64,000 bases of DNA, from contig NZ_JAAIKB010000002.1 in NCBI RefSeq assembly GCF_011040385.1, positions 434,001 to 498,000 of the forward strand. The letters are read 5' to 3'. The position numbers and the translations under genes are program-made. The notes beneath the pieces are model-generated. The model saw only the letters and a list, made by a program, of their open reading frames with translations. It did no database searches and was not told the DNA's origin. The stretch comes from Falsiroseomonas algicola. GTDB lineage: Bacteria; Pseudomonadota; Alphaproteobacteria; Acetobacterales; Acetobacteraceae. Every line of letters starts with the position of its first letter. Position 1 is the first letter of the stretch. Positions 26,016 to 34,852 of the stretch are shown here, one piece after another.

Positions 26016-27134
26016 TCACTGCGTCGATTCCGGCCGGATGCCGAGGCGCGACAGCATGCCGAAGCGCGCTTCCTCATCCGGGATGATCTCCGCCAGCAAC
26101 TCCGGCAGGGTCATCCGCCCGCGCCGCACCGCTTCCTCCAGCGTATAGGCGAGCGGCGAGTGCGGCTCCGTCGCGCGGAAGAAGTCGGCGATGCGGCCGA
26201 GTTCACGCAGCGCATCCTCCCGCGTGCGGATCGGCCCCGCAGCGCCAGCGGCCGCTGCCGTCGACACGGGAGCCGCGCCGCCGCCGATGGCCGGTGCCGC
26301 AACGCTGTCCTCCGCGGCGGCAGCGGGTGTCGCCGTCTCCGGCCCCAGAAGGCGGCGCGTGACGGCGATGATGCGCTCCACCACCGTCACCACGTTGCGG
26401 GTGGAAGGTGCCTCGGCCCCGAAGCGGTTCTCCGTGACCTCCGCCATGGCGCGCCAGGCTTCGAGCGCCGCCTCCGCGGATTGCGCGACGCCTGAGAGGA
26501 AGGCGCGATCCATCCGCGCCTCCGCTTCCAGCGTCGCAAGTTCCGGCACCCCCGCATCGCGGCGTGCCTGACGGCGCTCCTCATTCGCGATGCCGTCCGT
26601 CTCCTCCGCCTGGTCCCACTGGTAGAGGCCAAGCGGCGAGCCATCGGCGCGGCGGAACAGCGGCAGGCGGCGCAGTGGCTGCATGACCGTGCCATCGACG
26701 CCGGCGCCGGCCAGGCCGCCGATAGGGGCGGCACGGCCGTCCAGCCCTTCGTCGTCGGGCAGCGGGAAGGCCCAGTCCCAGTAGCTGTCGCAGAGCCCGC
26801 GAATCAGCGTCGCACCAGCCGACAGGCCATCGAGCCCATGCTGACGCACGAGCGCTTCCGTCAGCCAGGACGCGATCTCCAGGTCCTTGGTGCGGCTCCC
26901 CAGCGCCTCGACGCCGATGCGTGCGACATCGCGCCAGCCATCCGCCACGGGCGCTTCCGTATCGCCATCCGCATCGCGCGCCCGTTCCTCCGCCCGCGCA
27001 GCGGCGCGCGCATCGCGCAGGCGCTGATAGGGGGATGATGGCGAGTAGTCATCGCGCAGGTCCTGGCCTGCGCCGCCATCGCTGCCGTCGATCGGCGCGA
27101 GCAATGCATCGATGTCGATGGGGTGACCCGTCAT
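26016..27134 (-). CDS. tssA: T6SS cap/baseplate protein TssA (ImpA)
   Basis: The 372-residue protein starts MTGHPIDIDALLAPIDG; the GQDLRDDYSPSSPYQRLRDAR segment is the ImpA N-terminal signature. WRDVARIGVEALGSRTKDLE, ASWLTEALVRQHGL and GLCDSYWDWAFPLPDDE follow. The C-terminal part (REDALRELGRIADFFRATEPHSP is its most conserved run; PLAYTLEEAVRRGRMTLPEL closes it) forms the oligomerising tip. TssA recruits baseplate and tail parts and guides tube/sheath growth. It is the first gene of the minus-strand T6SS operon. The start at 27134 is set by family alignment, not by the longer upstream frame. It is divergent from tssH across a 173-base region that must hold both promoters; I could not pick out a convincing -35/-10 or sigma-54 site. 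Confidence 0.94.
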   Translation of the reverse strand: MTGHPIDIDALLAPIDGSDGGAGQDLRDDYSPSSPYQRLRDARAAARAEERARDADGDTEAPVADGWRDVARIGVEALGSRTKDLEIASWLTEALVRQHGLDGLSAGATLIRGLCDSYWDWAFPLPDDEGLDGRAAPIGGLAGAGVDGTVMQPLRRLPLFRRADGSPLGLYQWDQAEETDGIANEERRQARRDAGVPELATLEAEARMDRAFLSGVAQSAEAALEAWRAMAEVTENRFGAEAPSTRNVVTVVERIIAVTRRLLGPETATPAAAAEDSVAAPAIGGGAAPVSTAAAAGAAGPIRTREDALRELGRIADFFRATEPHSPLAYTLEEAVRRGRMTLPELLAEIIPDEEARFGMLSRLGIRPESTQ

Positions 27135-27307
27135 GTCGTTCTTATAGCCTCGCCCCGGCGTGACTTTTGTGTTGCGCTGTTTCGCGCGCCTCGTTTCGCT
27201 CTGGACCCGCAACCGGCCGTTGTGGATGCTGTCGATCGTCAGCCTGCCATCGGCCGGCGACGCGGACCAGCGGCTTTTTCGCCGGCACGGCAAGGGACAA
27301 CGTTCGA

Positions 27308-29959
27308 ATGGTCGCAGTCGATCTCAAATCCGTTGTCGGTCGCCTCAGCGAGATCGGTCGCCGCCAGCTTGAAGCGGCCGCGGGCCTCACGCTGTCACGC
27401 AGCCACTACAATGTCGAGATCGAGCACGTCCTGCTCAAGCTGGTGGAGACCGCTGGCAGCGACGTGGCGGCGATCCTCCGCAAGCAGAATGTCGATGCGG
27501 GCCGCGTCGCGACGGAACTCACCCGCGCGCTCGACCGGCTGCGCACCGGCAATGCCCGCGCGCCCTCGCTCTCGCCTGACATCGTCACCTGGCTGCGCGA
27601 AGCCTGGCTGATCGCATCGCTCGAAGCGGGGGCCACGCGAATCCGCAGCGGCCACCTGCTCGCCGCGCTGCTGTCCGATGACGCGCTGGCCCGCGCGCTG
27701 AAGGACAGCAGCCCGACCCTGTCCGCCTTGCCGGCCGACGCCATCCGCAAGAACCTGGCAGACCTCGCCGCAGGCAGCGAGGAAGGCGCGCAGGCCGAGG
27801 CTGCCGCGGCCCCGGGCGCGGCCGCGCCGGCTGGCGATGCGCCGCGCGGTGGCGGGCCGCTCGAGCAGTTCTGCACCGACCTGACGGCGCAGGCCAAGGC
27901 GGGCAAGATCGACCCGATCCTCGGCCGCGATGCCGAGATCCGGCAGATGGTCGACATCCTCACGCGCCGTCGCCAGAACAACCCGATCCTCACCGGCGAA
28001 CCCGGTGTCGGCAAGACGGCGGTGGTGGAAGGCCTGGCGCTGCGCATCGCCGCCGGCGACGTGCCCGCCGCGTTGAAGAACGTGAAGCTCATGTCCCTCG
28101 ACCTCGGCCTGCTGCAGGCGGGCGCCGGCGTGAAGGGGGAGTTCGAGAATCGGCTGAAGGGCGTCATCGACACGGTGAAGGCCTCGCCCACGCCGATCGT
28201 CATGTTCATCGACGAGGCCCATACGCTGATCGGCGCCGGCGGGCAGGCCGGGCAGAATGATGCCGCGAACCTGCTGAAGCCCGCCCTCGCGCGTGGCGAA
28301 TTGCGCTGCGTCGCCGCAACCACCTGGGCAGAGTACAAGAAGTACTTCGAGAAGGACGCCGCGCTGACCCGCCGCTTCCAGGTCGTGAAGGTCGAGGAGC
28401 CGTCGGAGCCGCTGGCGATGGCCATGCTGCGTGGCCTGGTGAAGACGCTGGAGAAGCATCACGGCGTACGCATCCTCGATGAGGCGATCGAGGACGCCGT
28501 GAAGCTCTCCGCGCGCTTCATCCCGTCACGCCAGCTGCCGGACAAGGGCGTCTCGCTGCTCGACACCGCCTGCGCCCGGGTCGCCATGAGCCAGGCTTCC
28601 GTGCCGGCGCCGGTCGAGGATCGCATCCGCCGGATCGAACTGGTGACGACGGAGATCGGTGCCATCGGGCGCGAGCTTGCGACCGGCGCGGACCACGCGG
28701 CGCGCATCGCGGCGCTGGAGGCGGATCGCAGCAAGGCGCAGTCCGAGCTCGACGCGCTGAATGCGCGGTGGGAACAGGAGAAGGCGCTCGTCGCCCGCAT
28801 GCGCGATCTTCGCGCAGCGGCGGAGAGCGCGGCGCTTGACCTCACGCCGGGCGCGCCGGCACAGGACGCCGCCGCGATCCGTGCCGAACTCTCCGAAGTC
28901 GCCGCCTCCTTGAAGGCGCTGCAGGGCGAGGAGCCGCTGGTGCATCCCGTGGTGGATGGCCAGGCCGTCGCGGAAGTCGTCGCGACCTGGACCGGCATCC
29001 CGGTCGGCCGCATGGTCTCCGATGAGATCAAGACGGTGCTGAACCTGAAGCAGAAGCTGATGGAGCGCGTTGTCGGCCAGGACCATGCGCTGGACGCCAT
29101 CGCGCAGGCCATCCGCACCAGCCGCGCCGGCCTGACCGATCCGCGCAAGCCGATCGGTGTCTTCCTCATGGCCGGCACGTCGGGCGTCGGCAAGACGGAG
29201 ACGGCACTGGCGGTGGCAGACCTGCTCTACGGTGGCGAACAAAACCTTACAGTGATCAACATGAGCGAGTTCAAGGAGGAGCATAAGGTATCGCTCCTCA
29301 TGGGCTCGCCCCCCGGCTATGTCGGCTACGGCGAAGGTGGCGTGCTCACCGAAGCCGTGCGGCGCCGGCCCTATTCCGTCGTACTGCTCGATGAGATGGA
29401 GAAGGCCCATCCCGGCGTGCAGGACGTCTTCTACCAGGTCTTCGACAAGGGGCAGATGAAGGACGGGGAGGGGCGGGATATCGATTTCCGCAACACCGTC
29501 GTCATCATGACCTCCAATGCCGGCACGGACACGATCGCGAAGCTCTGCGCGGACCCCGACACGGCGCCCGACCCGGAGCCGCTGCGCGAGGCGCTGCAGC
29601 CTGACCTGCTCAAGGTCTTCAAGCCGGCCTTCCTCGGCCGCTGCAACGTCGTCATCTACTATCCGCTGGCGGATGAGATCCTGAAGAAGATCTGCGTCCT
29701 CAAGCTGCGCAGCATCGGCAAGCGGGTGATGGAGAATTACGGCGTACCGCTGCTGTTCGATGACAGCGTCCCGGAGACCATCGTCTCCCGCTGCAAGGAA
29801 GTGGAGAGCGGTGCGCGCAACATCGACAACATCCTGAGCCGCACGCTGCTGCCCGAGCTTTCCGCGGGCATCCTGGCGCGCCTGGCGGAGGGGCAGGAGA
29901 TCACCCGGGTGCAGGTCGGCGTCGCTGACGACGGCGGCTTCCGGTACGACCTCGGTTAG
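27308..29959 (+). CDS. tssH: T6SS sheath-recycling ATPase TssH (ClpV)
   Basis: The 883-residue AAA+ Clp/Hsp100 protein has an N domain (residues 1-160, VGRLSEIGRRQLEAAAGLTL) for sheath binding. Nucleotide domain 1 has Walker A GEPGVGKTAVVEG and Walker B IVMFIDEAHTLIGAGG, then a coiled-coil middle region (ERIRRIELVTTEIGAI-like). Nucleotide domain 2 has GTSGVGKTETALAVADLLYG, GYVGYGEGGVLTEAVR and SVVLLDEMEKAHPG. ClpV unfolds contracted TssBC sheath for re-use. The ATG at 27308 is used because upstream in-frame sequence is non-conserved. hcp follows after 65 bases on the same strand. Confidence 0.96.
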   Translation: MVAVDLKSVVGRLSEIGRRQLEAAAGLTLSRSHYNVEIEHVLLKLVETAGSDVAAILRKQNVDAGRVATELTRALDRLRTGNARAPSLSPDIVTWLREAWLIASLEAGATRIRSGHLLAALLSDDALARALKDSSPTLSALPADAIRKNLADLAAGSEEGAQAEAAAAPGAAAPAGDAPRGGGPLEQFCTDLTAQAKAGKIDPILGRDAEIRQMVDILTRRRQNNPILTGEPGVGKTAVVEGLALRIAAGDVPAALKNVKLMSLDLGLLQAGAGVKGEFENRLKGVIDTVKASPTPIVMFIDEAHTLIGAGGQAGQNDAANLLKPALARGELRCVAATTWAEYKKYFEKDAALTRRFQVVKVEEPSEPLAMAMLRGLVKTLEKHHGVRILDEAIEDAVKLSARFIPSRQLPDKGVSLLDTACARVAMSQASVPAPVEDRIRRIELVTTEIGAIGRELATGADHAARIAALEADRSKAQSELDALNARWEQEKALVARMRDLRAAAESAALDLTPGAPAQDAAAIRAELSEVAASLKALQGEEPLVHPVVDGQAVAEVVATWTGIPVGRMVSDEIKTVLNLKQKLMERVVGQDHALDAIAQAIRTSRAGLTDPRKPIGVFLMAGTSGVGKTETALAVADLLYGGEQNLTVINMSEFKEEHKVSLLMGSPPGYVGYGEGGVLTEAVRRRPYSVVLLDEMEKAHPGVQDVFYQVFDKGQMKDGEGRDIDFRNTVVIMTSNAGTDTIAKLCADPDTAPDPEPLREALQPDLLKVFKPAFLGRCNVVIYYPLADEILKKICVLKLRSIGKRVMENYGVPLLFDDSVPETIVSRCKEVESGARNIDNILSRTLLPELSAGILARLAEGQEITRVQVGVADDGGFRYDLG

Positions 29960-29962
29960 GGG

Positions 29963-29991
29963 CCCCGCGACCGAGGCTGACCGAGGCGGGG
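29963..29991 (+). promoter_or_regulatory. Small hairpin between tssH and hcp
   Basis: CCCCGC / GCGGGG arms surround a loop carrying the doubled gaccgagg motif, just after the tssH stop. It may stabilise or separate the highly expressed hcp message from tssH. The 6-base stem is short, so confidence is low. The hcp ribosome-binding site GAAGGAACG follows. Confidence 0.25.
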
Positions 29992-30024
29992 ACGGCGAAC
30001 AATCCAGCAGCGAAGGAACGACCA

Positions 30025-30504
30025 ATGGCTGTTTTCGTGAAGTATGGCTCCCTCAAGGGTGAGGCGACAGCGGAGGGCTACAAGGACTGGGCCGAGGTCA
30101 ACAGCTTCCAGTGGGGCGTGGGGCGCGGCATCTCCGCTGGCGTCGGCGGCGGCTCGAAGCGCGAGGCGACGGCGCCGAGCGTCAGCGAGATCGTGGTGAC
30201 GAAGTCCATGGACGCCTTCTCGCCGCTCATCCTCAAGGAAGCGATCGGCGGCGCGGCGAGCAAGGTCGAGGTGCACATGACGCAGACCGACCAGAGCGGG
30301 AAGCACATCGCGTACCAGAAGTACATCCTGGAGAACACGCTGGTCAGCGGCTACAGCATCAGCGCGGGCGGCGACCGTCCGAGCGAGTCCATCTCGCTGA
30401 ACTTCACGAAGTTCGACAGCGAGTACATCAAGATCGACGACAAGTTCAAGTCGGCGACGACGGGGCATGTCATCTACGACCTGTCCACGGCGAAGTCCGG
30501 CTGA
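30025..30504 (+). CDS. hcp: T6SS tube protein Hcp (TssD)
   Basis: The 159-residue inner-tube protein forms stacked hexamers. MAVFVKYGSLKGEATAEGY, WAEVNSFQWGVGRGISAGVG and the APSVSEIVVTKSMDAFSPL strand match the Hcp family; the closing part LNFTKFDSEYIKIDDKFKS is typical of the alphaproteobacterial group. No C-terminal effector extension is present. It follows tssH by 65 bases and is closed by a strong hairpin terminator, as expected for an abundant single product. Confidence 0.97.
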   Translation: MAVFVKYGSLKGEATAEGYKDWAEVNSFQWGVGRGISAGVGGGSKREATAPSVSEIVVTKSMDAFSPLILKEAIGGAASKVEVHMTQTDQSGKHIAYQKYILENTLVSGYSISAGGDRPSESISLNFTKFDSEYIKIDDKFKSATTGHVIYDLSTAKSG

Positions 30505-30554
30505 ACCATCGCCAGGCGCCGGGGCCAGCCCCCCGGCGTCACCGCCGGCCCCAG

Positions 30555-30590
30555 GAACGCCGCGCCCCGCCAGGCGCGGCGTTCTTGTAT
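30555..30590 (+). terminator. Strong hairpin terminator after hcp
   Basis: GAACGCCGCGCC / GGCGCGGCGTTC is a perfect 12-base stem with a 6-base loop, followed on the plus strand by TTGTATT. It ends the tssH-hcp unit. The convergent caspase-like gene stops at 30591, immediately next to it. Confidence 0.75.
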
Positions 30591-33545
30591 TCAGCGGGGC
30601 ACGACGGCGATGGGGAAGCTGCGCAACTCGCGGCTCGCGGTTCGGAAGACGGCGTCCTGGTTGTGCTGCTTCTCCCGCGCCAATTGCGGCACGCGGCGCA
30701 TGACCCATTCGCCGAGCGCCAGCGCGCTGACGCGGCCCTCGCCATCCGTCGCGGCGCGGCCCTGCAGGGCCTCCCTCACCGCGAAGGCGAAAACCCCGTT
30801 GCGGTCATCGTAGCTGTCCAGCGCCTCCTGCACGCTGGTCGAGGCGGCGAGGAGGAAGCGGCCCGTCTCGTTCCCGAGTGCGGAGAGTTGGTCCATCGTC
30901 AGCTGGCCTGCATGGCAGGTGTCGAGCAGCAGCAGGCCGTCGCGGGCGCGGATACGCGCGATGGCGGCGACCAGTTGTGAATCCTCGATGCCCTGGCGGC
31001 GGAGCGTGGCCCAGTTGCTGGTGTCCGTGGCGTCATGCGGCAGGAAGAGGAAGCGCTGGTCAGGCTCCGTCCGTACGCCATGGCCGGCGATGTAGAGGAC
31101 GAAGGTGTCTGTCGGCAGTGTCGTGCGCGCCACTTCCTCCAGCGCGTCCAGCACGCCGCGCCGCGTGGCCTGGCGGTCCCGCAGCACCGTCACGCGCACG
31201 TCGCGGAACAGCGTGCCGGCCCGCGCGCGAAGGGTGTCCGCGACGACCTGCGCGTCGGGCACGGCGAAGTTCAGGTTCAGCGCCGGGTTCGCGTACTGGT
31301 TCACGCCGATGGCCAGCACGATCAGACGTCCGGCATCCGCCGCGGGCTCGGGCTCTCCCGCACGCCGTACGTCCATGGCCGGGCCTTCCGCGAACAGCGC
31401 CCGGTCCTCGGCGTAAAGGCGCGTGGTCACGCGGTTGGCGCCGGCATCGAGTGGCACGTCGGCTTGCAACTGTCCGGCCGCAGCTTCCGCGCGCACAGCG
31501 ATGCGGTCATTGACCAGCACATCGAGCGGCCCGAGTCCGAGGCCGCGATCCGTGACCGTGAAGCCAAGGCGCAGTGCCGTCGCATCCGCCGGCAGGCTTC
31601 GCGAATCCCAGGCCACCGGCGTGCAGCCCGCCGGCGTCACGGCGCAGGCGCTGCGCGGTGCGAGCACCGGCAGGCGACCGACGCGCGCCCGCAACTCGCC
31701 GAGTTGCGCCAGGCGTTCACGGGCCGGCGCGCCATCGCCGGCGATCCGGGCGCGGACCGCGGCCGGCGCGTAGAGCGCGCGATAGGCCTGCTGGAAGCTT
31801 GCCCATTCGGGCGTCTGCGCCCGGCCGCCATTCAGGTGCAGCCCCACCAGTTCCTGCCCGCCATTGGGGGCGTGGTCGAACAGCCCCTCCGGCGTCCACA
31901 GCACCCAGCGCAGGGACTGCGCGTGGATGAACAGCGCTGCCTGCTCCACGATCCGCCCTGCGCCGAGCCGCCACCAGCGCAGCGTGCCGTCGCCGAGCGC
32001 ACCCACGGCGACATCGCCGGCGATGGTCAGGCCCCAGACGGCGCCGGGGACGGGGAGGGATGCGATGGGCCTGCCGCCGGCATCGAACAGCCGGAGGCTG
32101 TTGTCAGTGCCGATGAGGACGCCGGCGTCATCCGCCAGCAACGCCGCGCTGCGCGAGAATTCGCCATCGCCGAGCCGCAGCGGCACCTGGCCGATTCGCG
32201 GCCGGTTCGCGTTGCGCCAATCCGCCAGCGGGAGCCGCGCGCTGCCGGTGCGGGTGGCAACGAACCCGGCGCCGTCACCGCCATCGCGCGCCAGCGCGCC
32301 GGCCAGGGCGTCGAAGACCAGCGGCGCATCGCCGGGACGCAGCGCGATCCTCACGCGCGTGCCGTCAGGCGAGGTCATCAGCGAGACACCGGTGTTTCGG
32401 AAATCCGCGCCCGGCGGACGCGGCGCCAGGGCGAGCGTGCCGTCCGGCGCGACGCGCCCCCAGCCCGGATCCGCCGCCGCATAGACGACGCCACCGGTCG
32501 GCAGCGGCACGAGTTGCGCGATGGCGTCGCGCGCCGCGGCGATGTCGGTCGCCGGTCCGAGGCCGAAATCCGTCCAGCGGCGGATGACGAAATCACGCCG
32601 CGCTTCCGCAGCGCCAGCAGAGGAGCCCGGCGCCGCGATGCCGCGGCCTGCAACCGGCGTAACGCTGCGGCGTGCATAGCCCGCGGCATGAAGCTGCACG
32701 CCGCCGCGCGCATCATGCGCCCAGGTCACGGCGGGTAGGCCCTCTCCCGCCAGGCCCGATACATCGGGCGCGAAGAGGCTGCGGAGGTCGCTCGCGGCCA
32801 GCACCTCGACGCGCAGGCGATCCTCGAAGCCCAACGCCAGCAGCGCGCCGTCCGGCGACCAGGCCAGGCCGAAGGGGCGGCCGCCCTGCACGGGGGCTCG
32901 ATCCGCCGTCTTCCGCCCGTTGCGGTCATAGACGCGCAGCCTGCCATCCGCGCCGCTCGCGGCCAGGCGATCGCCAGCGGGATCGAAGGCGACCATGCGG
33001 GCGGGCGCCGTGAAGCCCGTATCCTCCCAGAGCGGCGTGCCGTTCCGCGCATCCCACACCCTGATCCCGGCGCGACCGCCAAGCGCCGCCGCGACGCGCG
33101 TGCCATCGGCGGAGACGGCGAGGTGCTGCACCGGCGCGGGCAGGCCCGGCAGCCGCGCCACCAGTCGCCCGGTGGAGGTGTCGAAGAGGTAGATGGCGAA
33201 GCTGCGGTCCCAGGCGGCGCCGGTCCAGCCTGCCGCGAAGGCGCGCCTTCCATCGGGCGTCAGCGCGACGGCGTAGAGCTCGCCCTCAGCCTCCGTCCCG
33301 ATGGGCGGCCGCAGCACAGCGCGCAGCGTGCCGTCCGGGAGGTCCCAGAGCCGGAGCGTCTTGTCGTCGGACACGCTGGCAAGGATGCGGCCTTCCCCAT
33401 CCGTGGCCAGCCTGGCGACGGGCGCGGTATGGGCCGCGGCTTCCACGCGCAGGAAGGGCTGTTGCGGCGGCTCCGGCGCGCCCTGCGCCAGGGCACCGCC
33501 GATCGTCGCCAGCAGCAGGAAGGCCGCGGCCGCCAGACCGCGCAT
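30591..33545 (-). CDS. Secreted WD40-repeat protein with C-terminal caspase-like domain, inside the T6SS locus
   Basis: The 984-residue protein starts with a signal peptide (MRGLAAAAFLLLATIGGALA). Residues ~35-600 contain WD40-like blades, for example HTAPVARLATDGEGRILASV, SDDKTLRLWDLPDGTL and RIRVYDRNG-type turns. The last ~240 residues form a caspase-like (C14) domain: LIVLAIGVNQYANPALNLNF, catalytic H822 in YIAGHGVR and catalytic C877 in LLLLDTCHAGQ. Both dyad residues are present, so it should be an active cysteine protease of metacaspase/orthocaspase type acting outside the cytoplasm. Two bases separate it from the lipoprotein gene upstream; the pair forms a minus-strand unit between hcp and vgrG. 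An effector, envelope-stress or processing role is inference. Confidence 0.88.
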   Translation of the reverse strand: MRGLAAAAFLLLATIGGALAQGAPEPPQQPFLRVEAAAHTAPVARLATDGEGRILASVSDDKTLRLWDLPDGTLRAVLRPPIGTEAEGELYAVALTPDGRRAFAAGWTGAAWDRSFAIYLFDTSTGRLVARLPGLPAPVQHLAVSADGTRVAAALGGRAGIRVWDARNGTPLWEDTGFTAPARMVAFDPAGDRLAASGADGRLRVYDRNGRKTADRAPVQGGRPFGLAWSPDGALLALGFEDRLRVEVLAASDLRSLFAPDVSGLAGEGLPAVTWAHDARGGVQLHAAGYARRSVTPVAGRGIAAPGSSAGAAEARRDFVIRRWTDFGLGPATDIAAARDAIAQLVPLPTGGVVYAAADPGWGRVAPDGTLALAPRPPGADFRNTGVSLMTSPDGTRVRIALRPGDAPLVFDALAGALARDGGDGAGFVATRTGSARLPLADWRNANRPRIGQVPLRLGDGEFSRSAALLADDAGVLIGTDNSLRLFDAGGRPIASLPVPGAVWGLTIAGDVAVGALGDGTLRWWRLGAGRIVEQAALFIHAQSLRWVLWTPEGLFDHAPNGGQELVGLHLNGGRAQTPEWASFQQAYRALYAPAAVRARIAGDGAPARERLAQLGELRARVGRLPVLAPRSACAVTPAGCTPVAWDSRSLPADATALRLGFTVTDRGLGLGPLDVLVNDRIAVRAEAAAGQLQADVPLDAGANRVTTRLYAEDRALFAEGPAMDVRRAGEPEPAADAGRLIVLAIGVNQYANPALNLNFAVPDAQVVADTLRARAGTLFRDVRVTVLRDRQATRRGVLDALEEVARTTLPTDTFVLYIAGHGVRTEPDQRFLFLPHDATDTSNWATLRRQGIEDSQLVAAIARIRARDGLLLLDTCHAGQLTMDQLSALGNETGRFLLAASTSVQEALDSYDDRNGVFAFAVREALQGRAATDGEGRVSALALGEWVMRRVPQLAREKQHNQDAVFRTASRELRSFPIAVVPR

Positions 33546-33547
33546 GG

Positions 33548-34645
33548 TCAGCTCGCCAGTTCGAAGCCCGCGCCTTGCGCCAGGCGCTCGGTGTTCTCAA
33601 GGCTCTGGGAGAAGTTGTCGCGGCGCGCGATGTTGCTGGCGGCCAGCGAGCGGAAGTCACCGCCGGTGGCGCCCGTCGGGGGCGGCGGCGCGCTGCCGAG
33701 CGTCCTCGCTTCGGGGAAGGCGCTGCTGGGCGCATAGCCGCGCACGCCGGAGGCCGTCTCCACCATGGTGAAGCCGTTGTAGGAGGGGCGAAGCGTCACC
33801 GCCTCCCGCGCCGAGATCTGGGTCACTTCCGGCGCGTTCGGATCGGGCCGCAGCTTGAGCGCGACGGTGCTGCGCGCCTGCACCGGCACGGCGCGGGAGA
33901 CGCGGGCCCCGGACAGGACCTGGTCCTTGGTGCCGGGGGCGATGTTCTCGATCGCGACGTCAAATTGCTGGCCACGCTCGCCGATCTTGTCGTTGATGCT
34001 GCGGGCCAGCGCCAGGTCGCGCTGCGTGCGGGCGCGCACATCCGCCAACTGCGCTTCCGCCTGCGGGCGCGTCACCTGGCCGGCGCGGAAGGCCTGGCGG
34101 ATGCGCTGCGCCGTGCCGAAGCGGCAGTCCATCAGCTGGGTATAGGCGACCCAGGTGCGATCGATCTGCGCGTTCTCCGCTGCCAGGTCGTTGGCCACCG
34201 CCATGTTGAGCGAAGCCTGGTCCTGCGCCTGCTGCTGGCGGGCAGAGAAGTAGCCCGCCGTACCGCCGACCACCGCGCCGCCCACGGCGCCGATCGCGGC
34301 GCCGGTCGCGATGTTCCTCCCACGACCGCCAGAGGCCGCGGCGAGAAGCGCGCCGAGCGCCGCGCCACCCACGGCACCGATCGCCGCGCCGCGGATGATG
34401 TCCTCCGCGAAGAAGTTGCCGGTGCTGTCCAGCGCCACGACCTGCGCGCGGCAGGCATCCGTCCCGTCATCCGCGCCGATCCGTCCCTCACGCGTGCTGA
34501 CGCAGGCCGTCAGCATCGCCGCTGCCGTCAGCACCGCGATGCTCCGCTGCAAGCGGCTCCGCAGCGGGGGCTGCAAGCGACCTTGCCTCGGGCGTTCCAA
34601 CCCAGGCGCCTGCGAGGGCGAAAGCGGGGCGTGCGTGATCGACAT
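33548..34645 (-). CDS. Lipoprotein with glycine-zipper and SH3-like region
   Basis: The 365-residue protein starts at ATG 34645 and has a delayed signal (RLQRSIAVLTAAAMLTAC) with a lipobox LTAC; the cysteine would be acylated. After a short linker, two glycine-zipper stretches IIRGAAIGAVGGAALGALLA and AIGAVGGAVVGGTAGYFSAR suggest membrane insertion. A helical region (LNMAVANDLAAENAQIDRTW) follows. The C-terminal part STVALKLRPDPNAPEVTQI to GVRGYAPSSAF looks like a bacterial SH3-type fold. It could be a T6SS outer-membrane helper, but it is not a recognisable TssJ. It is upstream of, and almost fused to, the caspase-like gene, and 207 bases from the divergent vgrG. Confidence 0.78.
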   Translation of the reverse strand: MSITHAPLSPSQAPGLERPRQGRLQPPLRSRLQRSIAVLTAAAMLTACVSTREGRIGADDGTDACRAQVVALDSTGNFFAEDIIRGAAIGAVGGAALGALLAAASGGRGRNIATGAAIGAVGGAVVGGTAGYFSARQQQAQDQASLNMAVANDLAAENAQIDRTWVAYTQLMDCRFGTAQRIRQAFRAGQVTRPQAEAQLADVRARTQRDLALARSINDKIGERGQQFDVAIENIAPGTKDQVLSGARVSRAVPVQARSTVALKLRPDPNAPEVTQISAREAVTLRPSYNGFTMVETASGVRGYAPSSAFPEARTLGSAPPPPTGATGGDFRSLAASNIARRDNFSQSLENTERLAQGAGFELAS

Positions 34646-34852
34646 GGCGCTGCCTTCGGTAACCGACTGTTTCGCGAAGGCTATCAGCCCTTTCGGCCCT
34701 GGGCCATCCCGGAATGCGCGCCGCGCAGCATGGCGCAACACACGACACGAAGCAGGCCTTGCTTTCGTCCCGCCGGCGGCGTGTCTATCCTGGTTCGCAA
34801 CGCGATCCGGTCCTCGCCGCCACGGGGGACTGCAACGGAGGGCCTGGCCGGC

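Noticed and set aside
27135-27307. Sigma-54 type promoter in the tssA-tssH divergent region
   Set aside because: No GG-N10-GC pair with a convincing TGGCAC-N5-TTGCA match was seen; the T6SS promoters remain unidentified.
31035-32738. Plus-strand open frame of over 560 codons inside the WD40-caspase gene
   Set aside because: Antisense shadow of a gene with intact signal peptide, repeats and catalytic residues; the translation is His/Arg/Gln-rich and domainless.
33548-34645. The glycine-zipper lipoprotein as TssJ
   Set aside because: It is about twice the size of TssJ and has glycine zippers and an SH3-like tail instead of the small transthyretin-like fold; kept only as a possible functional substitute.
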